From contig NC_030383.2 of the NCBI RefSeq assembly GCF_001625215.2, positions 44,574,380-44,638,379 on the forward strand: 64,000 bases of DNA. The letters run 5' to 3'. Source of the DNA: Daucus carota subsp. sativus (taxonomy: Eukaryota > Streptophyta > Magnoliopsida > Apiales > Apiaceae). Positions 20,101 through 32,963 of this stretch are shown one piece after another. Position numbers and translations under genes: made by a program. Numbering within the stretch: position 1 is the stretch's first letter; every line of letters begins with the position of its first letter. The notes under the pieces were generated by a model. It worked only from the letters and a program-made list of their open reading frames with translations, did no database searches and was not told where the DNA came from.

Positions 20101-22803
20101 AACTTTTTCATTTTTTAATCAAGGTAACTTAGCTATACAGAGAATAAAGAAGTTTAAGTGAGGCCGAGATGGATATATATAGGAATGGGATCAAACAAAA
20201 ACTTTTTAAGTAGCTAACTTACAAACTTTATTTTTATTTTTCCTACATGTTAATCATTAGTTATATAAAGTATCCATGTTGAAAATTATTGGAAAAACAT
20301 CACCATATTTAAATATAACGCATAAATAAATTGTGCTTTCAACACATTTATAATTAGGGTTCAACGACGTTTGTTGAAGAATAACTATTATTGTGTTGAA
20401 TAAATTTATTTTAATATTTAAAGTATTCTTCTTGGGTTCACCAATACCAAACTAAGGTATAACACATGAAATTATTGATTGTATAATATATTTACCTTAG
20501 TTCTACCAATGGAAAATTAGTTTATGTATTTTTTTAAAGCAAGTTAACAGATGTTCAACAAAATATGTTAGAAAATGTTGAACCCAAGTTATATATGTGT
20601 TGAATGCACAATTTGTTTATTTTATGATGAAATGCTGGTGTTTTTCTAAATACTTTCAACATGCATATTTATATAACTTATGATTAAGACATAGGATGAT
20701 TAAAAAAAAGTTTGTAAAGTTTTGTAACTTAAAAAAAAATTATCGGAACCCTCACCTATTTACAGTAAACTTACCATTGCAGCCTATGCATTTACTCAAG
20801 AGAGGTATTGTGGAATCAAAATATATAAAAGGAAACTTTGACATATTTCTGGGACAACTTAAAATGGAAACTCAGCCAAAAAAATTGGGCAGGGGGAGTA
20901 ATTGGTACTCCGTATAATATTGTAAGCATGCTATCAGTTCATACTTTGTCAAATCATCTTCTGGGTGAACAATTATGTTTTTGGTCTAAACTCAACTTTA
21001 AATTTCTGTAGAATAATATGTCCCCATCCTCGCCATTTGAAGATTTAGTTTGTATTAGTCAAGTCACGCTTCTGTATTTTTAATTCTAGAAAGTTTTATT
21101 CCAAGAACTAAAATCCTTGTTACATATGTCCTGTTTTTTGTTGTTTTGTTTTCATAGTTAGTGTTGGGATTTGAACTTCGGGAAAAGGGTGCCCCACACA
21201 ATTGTCTAGATGATGCCAGTGCTGCAATGAAACTCGTTCTTGCTCAGATAGAAGCTGGTGTGGAGAATCTTGTACGGCTACCTGAAAAAGACGTAAGTTG
21301 AATATTTTTTGATTTTTGAATTATATTAATTTTTAGTTTCTTGACCCTTCTTTGTTAAATTTAGGTGGCTGAAAAAGATATGGCAAAGTTACTTGTACAC
21401 CGTATATCAACCAGTTTACCTGAAGAAGAGTTGCATAATATTATTTCTGGGGAGTTTACAATCGAAGTGAAGGTTTTTCAATAGATTTTGTTCCTATACA
21501 ATTCATGTCAACTTCTTGTATAAATTCCTTCTGTTTAAAAAGTGAATAATCCAAGTACCTATTTATGAGCCTCCATAGGAATTTTAGAAAAACTAGCAGT
21601 TTGTATTTGATTGTCAAGTACTCAAATTGAATGACTAAATTAGCAAGTGTTCAAACAGTATATGGCCTGTAAGGAAAGGGCTATGTAGGAAATTACGACT
21701 AATGAACATGTAGAGAGGTCGGAACTGCTGAAATTGAAAGGGGTGCAAGCTAGAGCGTTTATGCAAAAACATTTTACTTTAAAATGGTGGCAAACGCATT
21801 GCAAATTAAGCAATTAGTGCTTGTTAATAGTACGGGCTCTGCTGTGCCACGAGGAACCTTACTGTTTTACTTGCTCTTGACCCATATGTTTAATTTATGG
21901 TTTTTTTAGAAAACACTCTTGATAAACAAGATAGTTCCCAACATAGAGCAATCTGTCGTGTCATCTTGTTTAAGGGTGACCAGAATGTTATTGAAGTATG
22001 ACTGGCTTCTAGTCTCAGAAGCTCTATTTTTATTTAATATATCTCTTTAATTGTGTCTTGTTTTCATGACTTGCAATGTACTCACAGACTGGTAATAAAG
22101 CTGGAGGGGGGGTTTATTCGGCTTTCATTATCTTTGGGAATCAACAGCTGGCAAATGAAGCGTATGAAAACCTTGACGGGAAACAAGAGCAGGTACAATG
22201 TTTACAGTTATATACATTATGCATTTTCTATACCTACTCAACAACTAATATCTGTTATAGTTTTTTTAATCTTTGACATGAATCCCTATCCGAAACAGTT
22301 AACATAAGCTTCTGGCAAATTTAGATGAAGTTTGTTCTGCAGAGAGTTGTTCTATGGTTTAGGGTTAAAACAAACAATAGTATTTCACTTGGGTTTTGAT
22401 GTAACTTAGAAACAGAGAGATACTCCCCGTGTTGATATATATATTCTGTTAGAAACTATGATTCAGTAATTTATAAATTTTTTTTAAAATTCAGGATTCA
22501 TCTGGGCGACCACAGAAGTTGGTTTCGTATAAACTCACAACTGGTGTAACTCATAGCTTATATGTATGTAAGATAGTTCATGACAGTCAAATTGGCCAAA
22601 CTGTGTCAAAGAGGTCATTAGAAGGCGAGGTGCCAGTTAAGTCTAAGAAGAAGTCAAAACCAGACCCAGTAGTTCAAGAGCCAGAGCAAAACCAGGTAGA
22701 TTCGGAGATTGAAAAATTGAAGCTACAACTTAGCCTCAGAGACCAGGAAATTTCGAATTTGAATAAAATAATTGCTAAGCTAACAAGGAAACAAAGACGG
22801 TGA
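17138..22803 (+). CDS. SDN: SDN-like small RNA degrading nuclease (DEDDh 3'-5' exonuclease), 11 exons
   Basis: Exons: 17138-17170, 17439-17621, 17718-17807, 18607-18675, 18938-19078, 19206-19322, 19404-19473, 19680-19780, 21158-21292, 21365-21472, 22088-22192, 22495-22803. That is twelve blocks counting the 33-nt first exon; all junctions are GT-AG and keep the frame, giving 486 residues. All DEDDh residues are present: D148 and E150 (SVDCEM), D232 (NNDL), H282 and D287 (HNCLDD). An RRM-like region (~330-410) and a Lys-rich, coiled-coil tail (~450-486) follow. Arabidopsis SDN1-3 trim methylated microRNAs from the 3' end; the same role is inferred. A site II/telo-box promoter precedes it, and intron 8 (19781-21157) holds a palindromic element. 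Confidence 0.9.
20183..20755. repeat. Palindromic foldback element in SDN intron 8
   Basis: The arms pair across a centre near 20460. TTACAAACTT, AGTTATATAA, CATGTTGAAA, GAAAAACA, AATTGTGC, TTCAACACAT and GGGTTCAAC on the left recur inverted on the right in the same outer-to-inner order. Non-coding. It accounts for much of the length of the largest intron of the gene. Exact ends are uncertain. Confidence 0.75.
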
Positions 22804-23355
22804 TCAGGTCATCAGATGTTGACAACGAGAAGTTTTAGCCTGCAATTTCATGTTTGTGCTTCATCTCAAATTATACGCTTCCCTTCAGAAGCTGGTAGTC
22901 CCTTCTAATTTTAGGGAAGCTACTACTGAAAATTGAAGTAGATAATTAAGCTACAGTCACGAGATGGAATTTCGTCTGTGCTATAGAAGTTCAGACAAAT
23001 GAAGAAAGCAAATTGTATCAGTAGAATATTGTAATTTTGTATTCAATACAACAAAGTAATGCAACTTTTCCCATATTTTATTTATTTTAGTTAATTGTTT
23101 TTTATTTACCATATCAAATTCATTCTAGATTTTCACTCCTTCCTGGTATCAGATGTAAAATCTTGGGCTTGCATCATCCATTTCGGTGGTTATAACGTCT
23201 TGAAGAGCTTGTAAGTCTTAGGGAAGTGTCATGATATTTTCCTCACTTGTCAGGGTCTTGTTTTTAATGTTATGGAAGCACTTATACGGCTATTCAGTTG
23301 AAGATAATATATCATTCGTTATTTCCTCAAATATGATCATTTATCAATCAATATA
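22804..23355. other. 3' flank of SDN
   Basis: 3' UTR and spacer. Nothing else is recognised before the Helitron. Confidence 0.5.
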
Positions 23356-23365
23356 TCAATATATA

Positions 23366-24110
23366 TATATAAAGGAGGATGCGGGCGTCTCTAGGATTGT
23401 TCGATTCAGTCTTCTGATTTTTCTTGAATTTCGGAGATAAAATATATTTATAATTCAAAAAATCAGGTCCAAGAATTCTAAAAGTAATACAATTCTTTTC
23501 TTATTTAATTCTAAAGATGATACAGTTCTTTTCTTATTTTGTATTTCTTATTAAATTCTAAAGATGATACAATAGTATTTCTTATTGAATTTTAAAGATG
23601 ATACAATTTTTTTCTTATTTAGTAATTCTAAAAGAAATAGGATTATATTTATTCAAACTAATAATAATAGATAAAATACAATTTATATTTAAGATATGTA
23701 AAGTAATATATACAATTCTTATTTTCGATAAGATATATTGAAGATATATATAAAGGAGGATGCGGGCGTCTCTAGAATTTTCGATTCAGTTTTTTGATTT
23801 TTCTTAAATTTCGGATAGAAAATACAATTATAATTTAAAAATCAAGTTCAAGAATTCTAAAGATAATACAATTCTTTTCTTATTGAATTCTAAAGATGAT
23901 ACAATTCTTTTCTTATTTAGTATTTCTTATTGAATTCTAAAGATGATACAATTCTTTTCTTCTTTAGTAATTCCAAAATAAATAGGATTATATTTATTCA
24001 AACTAACAATAATAGATAAAATATAATTTATATTTAAGATTTGTAAGGTAATATGTGCAATTCTTATTTTCGATAAGATATATAGAAGATGTAATTGAAT
24101 TTTACATTAT
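23366..24110 (+). repeat. Two ~385-bp direct repeats
   Basis: The block beginning TATAAAGGAGGATGCGGGCG with GTCTCTAG at ~23368 recurs at ~23752. Both continue through CGATTCAGT, AATTTCGGA, AAGAATTCTAAA and repeated TACAATTCTTTTCTTATT to GATAAGATATAT. More degenerate versions follow to about 25400. Confidence 0.8.
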
Positions 24111-24606
24111 AAAATTTATTTTCAATGAGATATATAGAAGAATAATCTAATATTAGGTCCGTAATCAAAATTGTGTTTAAGAGTCTAAATAATAGACACA
24201 GATAATAAATTAGAGAACACGATATGTTCGAATCATAGAATTATTGAATTTAGTCTTATAATTTTCTTAATTAAATTTCAAATTGAAAATAAATTATAAC
24301 CTAAAAATTAGGTTAAAAAATACCATTCTTATTTTCAAGAGTTAAAAAACTTATAGTCTTATTTTATTAAAAATTTTCAAATCATATATCTAACAAATAA
24401 TTTTCTTAAATTTTGAATAGAAAATAAAATTCAAATCTAAAAATGAGGTTCAAGGGTTCCAAAGGTAATACAATTTTTTTTTCCATTCAAGAATAGTAAA
24501 AGGAGTATGATTTTATTTATTGAATATAACAATCATTGAAAAAATATAATAAAAAACATAATTCTTATTTTCGAAAGTTATAAAATTATAGTCTTATTTT
24601 ATTAAT

Positions 24607-24610
<4 letters not shown>

Positions 24611-24648
<38 letters not shown>
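24611..24648. repeat. (TA)n microsatellite
   Basis: Uninterrupted TA dinucleotides inside the Helitron body. Confidence 0.9.
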
Positions 24649-24650
<2 letters not shown>

Positions 24651-25689
24651 ATTTTCTTAAATTTAGAGTAGAAAATAAAATTAAGAATATTGAAAATAAA
24701 AATATAATCTAAAAATCAGGTTCAAGTATTGTATAGATAAAAGGATTGCAAAAATATTACAATTCTTTTACTTATTTAGGAATCATAAAAGAGTAGGGCT
24801 ATAGTTATTCAAATAACAGTTATAAACAAATATAATTCTTATTTTCAAAAGTTATAAAATTTATAATCTTATTTTATTAGTTTTTCTCAAATTATATATC
24901 TAAAAAAATAAAAAGCAGTATCTTCCGGAATATCAAATTGTAGGTTCGTAGCCCTAAACTCACGTCATTCCATAATATCTAAAGATAGCATCTCTGACAT
25001 GAAAACATCTTTGAGATGTGCGCAACCTCATACAAATAGTATGCATGAACTTACAACCGATCTCGATATTAGTTCGATTCAGTCTTATAATTTTCTTGAA
25101 TTTCAAATAGAAAATAAAATTATAATTCAAAAAAATTAAGTTCAAGGATTTTAAGTAATACAATTCTTTTTTTTATTAAATTTTAAAAATAACAAAATTC
25201 TTTTCTTATAATTTTCTTAAATTTCGGATAGAATATATAATTATAATTTAAAAAATCAAGTTTAAGGATTCCAAAATTTAATACAATTCTTTTCTTTTTG
25301 GATTTCAAAAGTTAATACAATTCTTTTCTTTTTGGATTCTAAAAATAATACAATTCTTTTTTTTATTTAGGTTTCCAAAAAGTAATAGGATTATATTTAT
25401 TTAAACTAACAATCATAGATAAAATACAATTTATATTTAAGATTTGTAAGGTAATACGTACAATTTTTACTTTTTATTTAGTCTTATAGTATTCTTAAAT
25501 TTTGAATTTAAAATAAAGGATTGTAACGATAATAATCATTAAAAAAACTAATAGCAAAAAAATTAGAACATAAAAGAATAATAATTTTTAACAAATAAAT
25601 ACGAATCATAAAATAAAAATAATCAACAAATAAAATAAGATATATAAAATAGGAATTATATATTGATTTTATGACAATGTAAATGATTC

Positions 25690-26230
25690 TTGATTAGTAT
25701 TGTGTTTGACGGGCACGGGAGGCGGCCCAAACCAATTTTTATGTAAATAATAATAAATCTTCTATTAGTATTATGTTTGACGGGAAAGTGGCTAAAATAA
25801 TTTTTTATCTATGTTATAATATATTCTTTAGTTAAAATGGAACCACGGTTCAAAATAATTTTTATCCAATTATAATCATTAATTTATCATAATTAGAATA
25901 ATTTTTATTAGTATTGTGTTTGACAAGACAATACTAAGGCGACTCAAACTAATATCTAAATTATAATGTTTTGCTATTAGTTATGTGTTTGACAAGGGAA
26001 CGACTCAAACTAATTTTGATCTAAATTATAATATTTAATTTTATCATAAAAGTAATAATTATGGATTAATATTATCTTGACAGGAGGGGGGTTCGAACTA
26101 ATTTTATTATTAGTATTGTGTTCGACAGTATGGCCACACAAACAAATTTTTATACTAATTATAATATTTTTTTTAATTTATGATATGTTTAACGGGAAGA
26201 TGACTCAAAATAATTTTTATGATATTATAA
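25690..26230 (+). repeat. Subterminal degenerate tandem repeats of the Helitron
   Basis: About seven variants of ATTAGTATTGTGTTTGACGG, each followed by a GACTCAAACTAATTTT-like stretch. They begin near 25697, 25766, 25905, 25977, 26064, 26109 and 26180. Unit length varies from ~45 to ~140 bp. Confidence 0.7.
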
Positions 26231-26518
26231 TATTGATTCATATCAAATTTTATAACGCCGCCGCGAAGCGCGGCTTTATCAACTAGTTTTAATATAATGC
26301 AGAAAAAATAAACTAGAGAGATTTTGCAGCTAATTTCTGCTCTATTTTATGAACTTGACGTGAAGCTAATACAGTAGCAACAAATGACGTGATAAACTTA
26401 CAACAAAAAAACTAACAAGTTTCTGTTTAACGTTACAATCACATACGCTTTAGGTATTTCTCCATTTTTAGCTGCTGAGAAAATATTTGATGAATTCATA
26501 GTTCTCGGAATACATTTA

Positions 26519-29500
26519 TTACTCACTTTCATAATCTTCCTCATCTCCAAATGAGAACACTGAAGCATCAGCAGCAATTGCCTTGATATCACCAGAATTA
26601 AGGTTCGGAATTCGTGAAGACTCTGTTTTCTTCGTGTCTGCTTTCTCGTCATCTGAAGCCTTGCCATGCCTCGAACCATCGCTATACGTAGAAGGTTGTT
26701 TGGTCCTTTGTGTTACAGTTTGCTGTTCGGTGGTGGCTGAATCTTGAGGTTTAGCAGCAGCCCCTGTCCCAGAGGTGCCTCCAGATGCTGCTGCCTCCTC
26801 TCCGTCACTATCTGAAAACACATCGTCGTTCTCAAATGCTTTGCTTTGGTTCGAAGGGGTTGCATCCTTGTTACTCGAGGTTCCATCAGATTTACTGGTT
26901 TTGTACCGTGCTGGGAGTGTGCCATCGTAATCTATCATTACAATCTCAACCTGGAATCCTGGAATGGGTACTTTCCGCTGAACAAGAAATATGCATAAGA
27001 ACAATGTCTAAATCACTACAGAAATAATGATGAAAGACACTTTAGCAGAAGAAATTGATGAGGGCAAACACAATAACTTGTAAATACAATATAATGCAGA
27101 AGATAAAACGATACCTTGTCGAACCCATCAAGATCTTCAGGATTAAGAAATTCTCGGTTTTTCATCATTGTTGTATTTAGCCAACTGGTTGCAAAAGCAT
27201 CAAACATGTATTAAATGAAATGATTGCTTCGTTGTTATACAAAAGAATGTCGTATTTCTGAGAGAGGACTTATAGTATGAGCAGAATGATGATTTAAATT
27301 ATATGCAGCCTCAAATACTAATATAGGAATCTCAATAATATAATGCAGACCCTGTAACTCTATCAGAAGCTTGGCTGAAGCTGAATTATCAAGTGCTCAG
27401 CTCAAGCTCAATTGTCGGAAACTCGGGTTGGCTTAACTGAAGGGTCCTATGATTTTGAGATGCAAACTATACTTAATGAAGCCAAGGTAAGAGTTACAGA
27501 CCAGGAGAAATCTCCATGGCTGTCTTGGAAATGGATCTTGAAGTCTCCTGTCAGTTCTGTTAGCCCGGGTTCACCTGGTAGAGCAAAAACGACAACTCCC
27601 TTGGATGTTGCACGAATCCAGAAATCATCTGGCTGCAAAAAGCAAATACACATTCTAGGACTTTGAATATGCAAAACATGAAACAGATAGCATCAACAAT
27701 AAAGTCCTATAATATAACCATCAGTTTGGAGAAGATTACCATGAGGTCTTTGGTCTTGGGATGCTTTTTTGTTGAAAATAAAATTCCTGTGGATAAAATC
27801 CAGACATCAATCACCTTTATAGAAACATGTGTAGTTTTGTAGAAAACTTCATAGAAACATTATCTGCCTCGCGAGAAGAAAACAAAAATTTACCGGTATG
27901 ATCGGATATTGTAATGGAAGGCCTGACCCAGTAAGGGCACTGGTGAAACCGGAATCCTCTTAGCATGCACCTGCAGAAAAATCAATCTGTAACTTGTTGA
28001 TTATATGAACACTTCTTCTTCAAAGTGAATAAGAGGAAGTATAGTACTATACCTACGTCCAGGTGGGGTTTCGCCGTCAAAGTCTTTTAAGATTCTCTCA
28101 AAATACTTTACATATCTCTAGAGCAAGAAGAACACAAAGAGTTTAGTAAAGGATGAAATAGAGATCCAGAACATCACTATCCAAAAAATATGACTCACAA
28201 TCTGGCTCGGTTTTATCAGACCCTTGCCGTCCACGACTCTTTTCTGGTTATAAAGATCAATGCATTCCTCAGCTGTTGCAAACAACTGCAGAAAAATATT
28301 ACATGGTATAATTAGAGTCCTGTGGTTAACATGATATAGCTAGTTTAAGATGCTGCAGTTTCACCCGTGGATTCGAGGTCTTGGACACAGTGAAGTAAGG
28401 AAGCAGTCGATAAGTTTACCTTTAAGTAAAGAAGAAGGCTACAGATCATCAATCCTGTTCTTGCCCTGCCAGCTTTACAATGAACAACCACCACGTTCAA
28501 AATATCCTCCTTCAACCATGAGTAAGCACTTTGACAGAACAATAATATGAGGTGAATAGGAGGGCAATTATGATCATCAAATGGGAAACATGCAACCTGG
28601 TCAGTGGTTAAATCAGATCAGTTGAATACTCAAGTTGAACAAGATCAGTTATAGAGCTAAATTATGTGCAAGCTGAGAAATTTATAACATAAAATTGAAA
28701 TGATGGCATAGAAACAAGTCCCTGGCATAAGATACAGATCCTATATTGAATTCCATGTTAAAAATAGATGTACACCTTTCCGCCAAATAGTGCTGCATCG
28801 TATAGCCTCTCTGTGCAGAGATTAAATACTTTATACTTCCCCTGCACAAGAGTGGCCGTTACAGATGGATTATCAGACACGGGACAAACATACTGATTGA
28901 AAAAATGACAAATATCAATATAAAAGATTTCTAGAACCCAATCAGCCAGAAAAAGACACACATAAACTGGCTCTATGAACCATCTTAAGGGTTCTCCAGG
29001 TTGCAGTTTAGATATAGATTACATAGTTACCTTGTGATGAGTTTCGAAAAACTTGATAACTTCTTCCATGTGATTTCGATAAAACCCCTATGTGTCACAT
29101 TATAATACGTGGTTGAGGAAATGATATATACATGGTTGAACTTGACAGACTTATCCCAGTATGCAACCTGACAAACTACTTACCTCAACAAAGCCAAAGA
29201 AGCCAGAACTCATATCACCAGCAGGAAAACCCATTGCAATTATATTGTCAGTGATGTAACTCAAATCCAAATCAAATTCTCCCTCCTGAACCATGAATAA
29301 ATCAGTATTATGCAGGTAACTGACAGAATCATGACTCGAGAAAAGCATGTTCAAATTCTTTGGCATGGGAAAAAGAAGAGAATACTCAAACATGAATGAG
29401 ATTCTTGCATTCTAAGTAAATGAGGATGAATATCTTCAAACTGCATAAATTTCTTAATGTGATATATATTTGATCTGTGATATCAAACAGCAATACCCTG

Positions 29501-30254
29501 ATCAGGTCAACTACAGTTGTGCTTGAAGCTCAAGTTGTTTATAATAGCCTTCTTATAACAAAGGTTATGTAGTGCATAATTTAGCAACGCTGATCATGTA
29601 TCGTGTGAGGATTTCACCCTAGTAATGCCAATCCTTCAAAATAGACATCTGATTCTCTACCTTGTCTCTTCTACACATTGGTTAGCCATAGCATCTAAAT
29701 TTGTAAGTAAGGCATCCCTGCCATAACTTAACGATTATGCTGGATATAAACCGACCCTAATAAATACTCCAGCTAAAATGAACGACCTCTGTCAGGACTC
29801 ATTAACATTAGCAACAAAGAAACCGTCTGACATTTGGGAGGAAAATGAAAGAGGAGCTCTAACTGAGACTAACATGACAAAAAGATTATACTGGGATACT
29901 AAATTGGCATGCAATTAACAACTCCAAAGCAGCAGCTGGAGAGATATAATATACCTGGTATCTTCGCTTGTTTTGAGAGACAATACGACGCGCCTTAAGC
30001 TGAACTGCCCTCACTGCACTCCAAGATGAATCAACTAAACCTTTTGTGAAAGAACCAAAGATACTTGTTTGAGTGACCGATGTACCATCTGCACTTTCAT
30101 TGGGGTCAGATTTTTTTGCTGCATTTTCAGTTTCTGATTCTTCCTGAGCTGGCCTTTTGCTTACACTTTGTTCAGGGTTTGTAGAAGAAGGTAACACAAT
30201 ATCAGGAGTTTCAGCAGGATTTGCAGATCCTTTGTTATCAGATTCTGCATCCAT
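26519..30254 (-). CDS. PTEN2: PTEN2-like dual-specificity/phosphoinositide phosphatase, 12 exons
   Basis: Exons, 5' to 3' on the minus strand: 30254-29955, 29285-29184, 29087-29031, 28841-28776, 28596-28420, 28285-28199, 28117-28053, 27970-27894, 27786-27740, 27632-27502, 27184-27115, 26977-26519. All are GT-AG and in frame; total 545 residues. The N-terminus is Ser/Glu-rich and disordered. The phosphatase domain has the FPFDDHN loop (D183) and P-loop HCKAGRARTG with nucleophile C215 and R221. A C2-like domain follows (~265-400), then an acidic tail. Length and order fit Arabidopsis PTEN2A/2B, which remove the 3-phosphate of PI3P-type lipids. A 5'-UTR intron is likely at 30507-30256. All catalytic residues are kept. 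Confidence 0.94.
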
Positions 30255-31342
30255 TCTGTCAACAAAACAGAAAGGTCCATAAGTGGAGGCATGAAATCCT
30301 AATCGTCAATTACACAGCAAGAATCACATGAAATAAGACAATGCTCATGTAATATATTATAGTACTCCATACAAATCCAATAAACAGATCTTTTTCCTGG
30401 ATAAGACAAGGTACATAGCAAATCTTATTGCATTGATAAGACAATGTTCAAATTCAATATGTAACTTATATATATAGATCAACAGGCAAAGATTGACACA
30501 TACTTACATTCTTGTCGGGAATTAAGATAGTGCAATCGGCTCGTGTTACATTTCCTTAATATCGTTATTAATGTTCAGTAAATCACTGGCTCATTATAAC
30601 AGAGAGGTGAGCACATGATAAGGGGAAATATATATAGTAACATCAGAATGTGCTTATGTAAATGTAATGAATGTATCTGCCGGGAGATCTGTATCAGCTC
30701 AGATGAGGGAAATGAGGATACAAGAAGGGCCTTTTTGTTTGATGGTTATATGTCACACATTGTAATATTTTCCGGTCAAATTACTCCGGCCTAGTAATAT
30801 AAGCAACCATACCGAAGAGTTATAATGATATTAATATTCACACAAAAAAATATATAAATGCCAAATTTGTTTCTGTTAGTAACATTTGTAACAAATTTTG
30901 TTTCTAAATGATTTAATGAAAAAATATGGGCTCCTTAAAATAAAGTTTAAGCTGTTCATAAAATTTATAACAACAAAATAACAGAAACCATTTAGGCAAT
31001 CAAAGAAACTTCAACTGTAAATCTTGTAATGACACAAACTGCAGATGTGCTCTCAGCCTCTCAGATGAAAGATGGTAGCAAGTCATATACAAGTCACTGG
31101 TTACAACCCATTTTTCGAGCAAATAACATACAGAGTTGCATTCATCACTAGTACTGCAGAATAATTAGATAGTTACAAAAATGCTTACACACATCCAAAC
31201 AACAAAAGAATAGCCTAATGGAAAGGTAAACACCAATAACCTGTACAGAGGTACTTATAAGAACACCTTGTAGTTTCTACTTGCTCGAGTAACGGTTTAA
31301 CTTTGTGATTCAATGGCTGACAAGAACAGAGGCTTGCTAGTC
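30255..31342. other. PTEN2 leader/promoter and 3' flank of DUF247 gene 1
   Basis: Contains the probable 5'-UTR intron of the PTEN2-like gene (minus-strand GTAAGT at 30507-30502, acceptor CAG at 30258-30256). Otherwise AT-rich with no further gene seen. Confidence 0.5.
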
Positions 31343-32905
31343 TCAGTTACTCGGATTGTAAAAACCAAACACACCGTAGATGGTCTGGGCGAAAGTAAGA
31401 ATTAGCAGAACCACAGCTGCAATAAATGAGATGATTGCCCAGGGATTGTTAAAGTAGGTATGCTTCAAGGTTGCCTGCCAGGTGTTCCACCTGTGGTCAT
31501 GAAATTTGTTTATCTCTGCTGACAGACGCGAATGGTAACTGTGATTGATATCGAAAACGACCTCTTGACAGAGCTTATTAAAGAGTTGAGCAACTTCATG
31601 ATCACTACCAAGCCAATGCTCAATGATCCCACAGTAATGGAGGTAACCTACATCAGCAGTCGTGTTAATCATATTGTTCATAAAGATCACGTATGATGTT
31701 ATTTCATTGCCACAGTCCAGATGACTCTGCTCGTATGCTATGAGGTTGAGAAAGAGTGACTTGGTACCATCATGGATCAAGAGCCTAGGAATCTCAAGGA
31801 GGCCATTACTGAATGTGATATCCCAGAAGCGATCCGTCTTCCTTTTCTTGAACATGACTCCAGACTCTCTTAGGTCTGTTACGCAGTGTGTCAACTGTTG
31901 CCTGCGCTTGTCTGCAACACGACAAACATGTGACCATTGCTTCTTCCAGACCCGTGGCTTAGGGGAAGCCCCTTTACGCAGCAAACTGTGCCTGAAAACG
32001 TCCAGGCAATGAAGTCCTTGACCTGATAAAGAGTCAAGGGTATTTGTAGATCCTCTTGATGACTCTAGTTTGTCCCGGCTACTCTTTGTCAATGGCTCAT
32101 CCGTTGGCATTAATGGATCAAAAAAGCCAAGGGCCAGCCTTGCCACAAGCCCTACCTGATCAGGATAACCTAACTGAAGGCCTAATAACCGATCAAGAAC
32201 GAAAAGGGGAATCTGATTTTCAAGCATAATCATGTCACGCTGAATAGAATGTATCGATCCACGCATAGCAAACACAGGATCATTTGGAGAGTAGCCAATC
32301 TGCTGGAATCCCTCTGCAGCGCCACGAAACAGGTCAAGAATGAAGCATCCATCAAGCACCATCATTTCCACAAACTCATTGCTACTAAGATTAATCTTCC
32401 CTTCATAACAAGCCCGAGTTCTCTCTTCAAGTTCCTTCATAGAATCAAGATAGAATTTAACATCCTGATTAGTACGCTTCAAGACCTGGTACAAAGACCG
32501 CCACTTGTGGCGATCCATGTTCCTATGACGCCTCCTGCCATGGTGATAAGGCCCCAATGACACAATTTGAGGAATATAAGCCTTATTATCACCTCCCTTC
32601 AAATACTGAGGGACTTTGTAAATGGAAACTTTCCCCCAGGAACTACCCAAATCTTCTTGCCTAGCTTGTTCAAGCTTTTCACCGATATTGATCACCCATT
32701 CAGAGACCTCTGGCCTAGGCCCTGGTTCAAAAACAACAGCCTCCCGTGTGGCCGATGTCTCGACGTGATGTTCGAGAAGGTATGCTTGCTCTGATCGGTA
32801 CAGCGCTGAAGCTTGTGGCGTAGAAACTCCAGATTCTACAGTTTCTTTGAGTTTCAGAGTGAGTAGGTACCAGCTTAAGAGTTCTTTGTTGAAAACTGCC
32901 ACCAT
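31343..32905 (-). CDS. DUF247 (UPF0481) family protein, copy 1
   Basis: Intronless, 520 residues. A ~93-residue N-terminal extension begins MVAVFNKELLSWYLL. The DUF247 domain then starts at SIYKVPQYLK (~94-103) and includes SLGPYHHG, EMMVLDGCFILDLFR and MIMLENQIPLFVLDRLLGL. A hydrophobic segment at ~489-511 near the C-terminus is the usual membrane anchor of the family. DUF247 proteins are plant-specific plasma-membrane or cell-wall-associated proteins, mostly of unknown function; members act in grass self-incompatibility and seedling growth, but nothing here shows such a role. A TATA box at 33094-33101 (minus strand) is ~190 bp before the start. It is closely similar to copy 2 at 38726-40285. 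Confidence 0.93.
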   Translation of the reverse strand: MVAVFNKELLSWYLLTLKLKETVESGVSTPQASALYRSEQAYLLEHHVETSATREAVVFEPGPRPEVSEWVINIGEKLEQARQEDLGSSWGKVSIYKVPQYLKGGDNKAYIPQIVSLGPYHHGRRRHRNMDRHKWRSLYQVLKRTNQDVKFYLDSMKELEERTRACYEGKINLSSNEFVEMMVLDGCFILDLFRGAAEGFQQIGYSPNDPVFAMRGSIHSIQRDMIMLENQIPLFVLDRLLGLQLGYPDQVGLVARLALGFFDPLMPTDEPLTKSSRDKLESSRGSTNTLDSLSGQGLHCLDVFRHSLLRKGASPKPRVWKKQWSHVCRVADKRRQQLTHCVTDLRESGVMFKKRKTDRFWDITFSNGLLEIPRLLIHDGTKSLFLNLIAYEQSHLDCGNEITSYVIFMNNMINTTADVGYLHYCGIIEHWLGSDHEVAQLFNKLCQEVVFDINHSYHSRLSAEINKFHDHRWNTWQATLKHTYFNNPWAIISFIAAVVLLILTFAQTIYGVFGFYNPSN

Positions 32906-32963
32906 TTTTATTTTTTTTTGAAAGCTTTAATGCAGGGGGGCTCTCAGGTCTGGTTGGTTAATT

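Larger units (their letters stand above)
23356..26286 (+). mobile_element. Non-autonomous Helitron (plus strand)
   Basis: The 3' end is diagnostic: a GC stem-loop (GCCGCG-AAG-CGCGGC, 26260-26274), eight bases, then CTAG at 26283-26286 followed by T. The proposed 5' end is the TC at 23356 preceded by A, leading into an AT run and AAAGGAGGATGCGGGCG. The ~2.9 kb between is very AT-rich, has no coding capacity and is built of degenerate repeats. The 3' end is well supported; the 5' end is tentative, since a second AAAGGAGGATGCGGGCG block exists at ~23752. Confidence 0.72.

Noticed and set aside
21911..21998. Possible extra SDN exon (acceptor TTTTTTTAG, open stretch, donor-like GTATGA)
   Set aside because: Joining exon 21365-21472 directly to 22088 keeps phase and the RRM-like sequence; adding this block shifts the frame. 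Could be a cryptic exon only.
23356..26286. CRISPR-like or satellite array in the repeat-rich stretch
   Set aside because: Unit lengths and spacers are irregular, the DNA is eukaryotic, and Helitron structure explains the repeats.
26785..27027. Plus-strand ORF over the last PTEN2 exon
   Set aside because: Antisense shadow; the minus strand carries the phosphatase frame.
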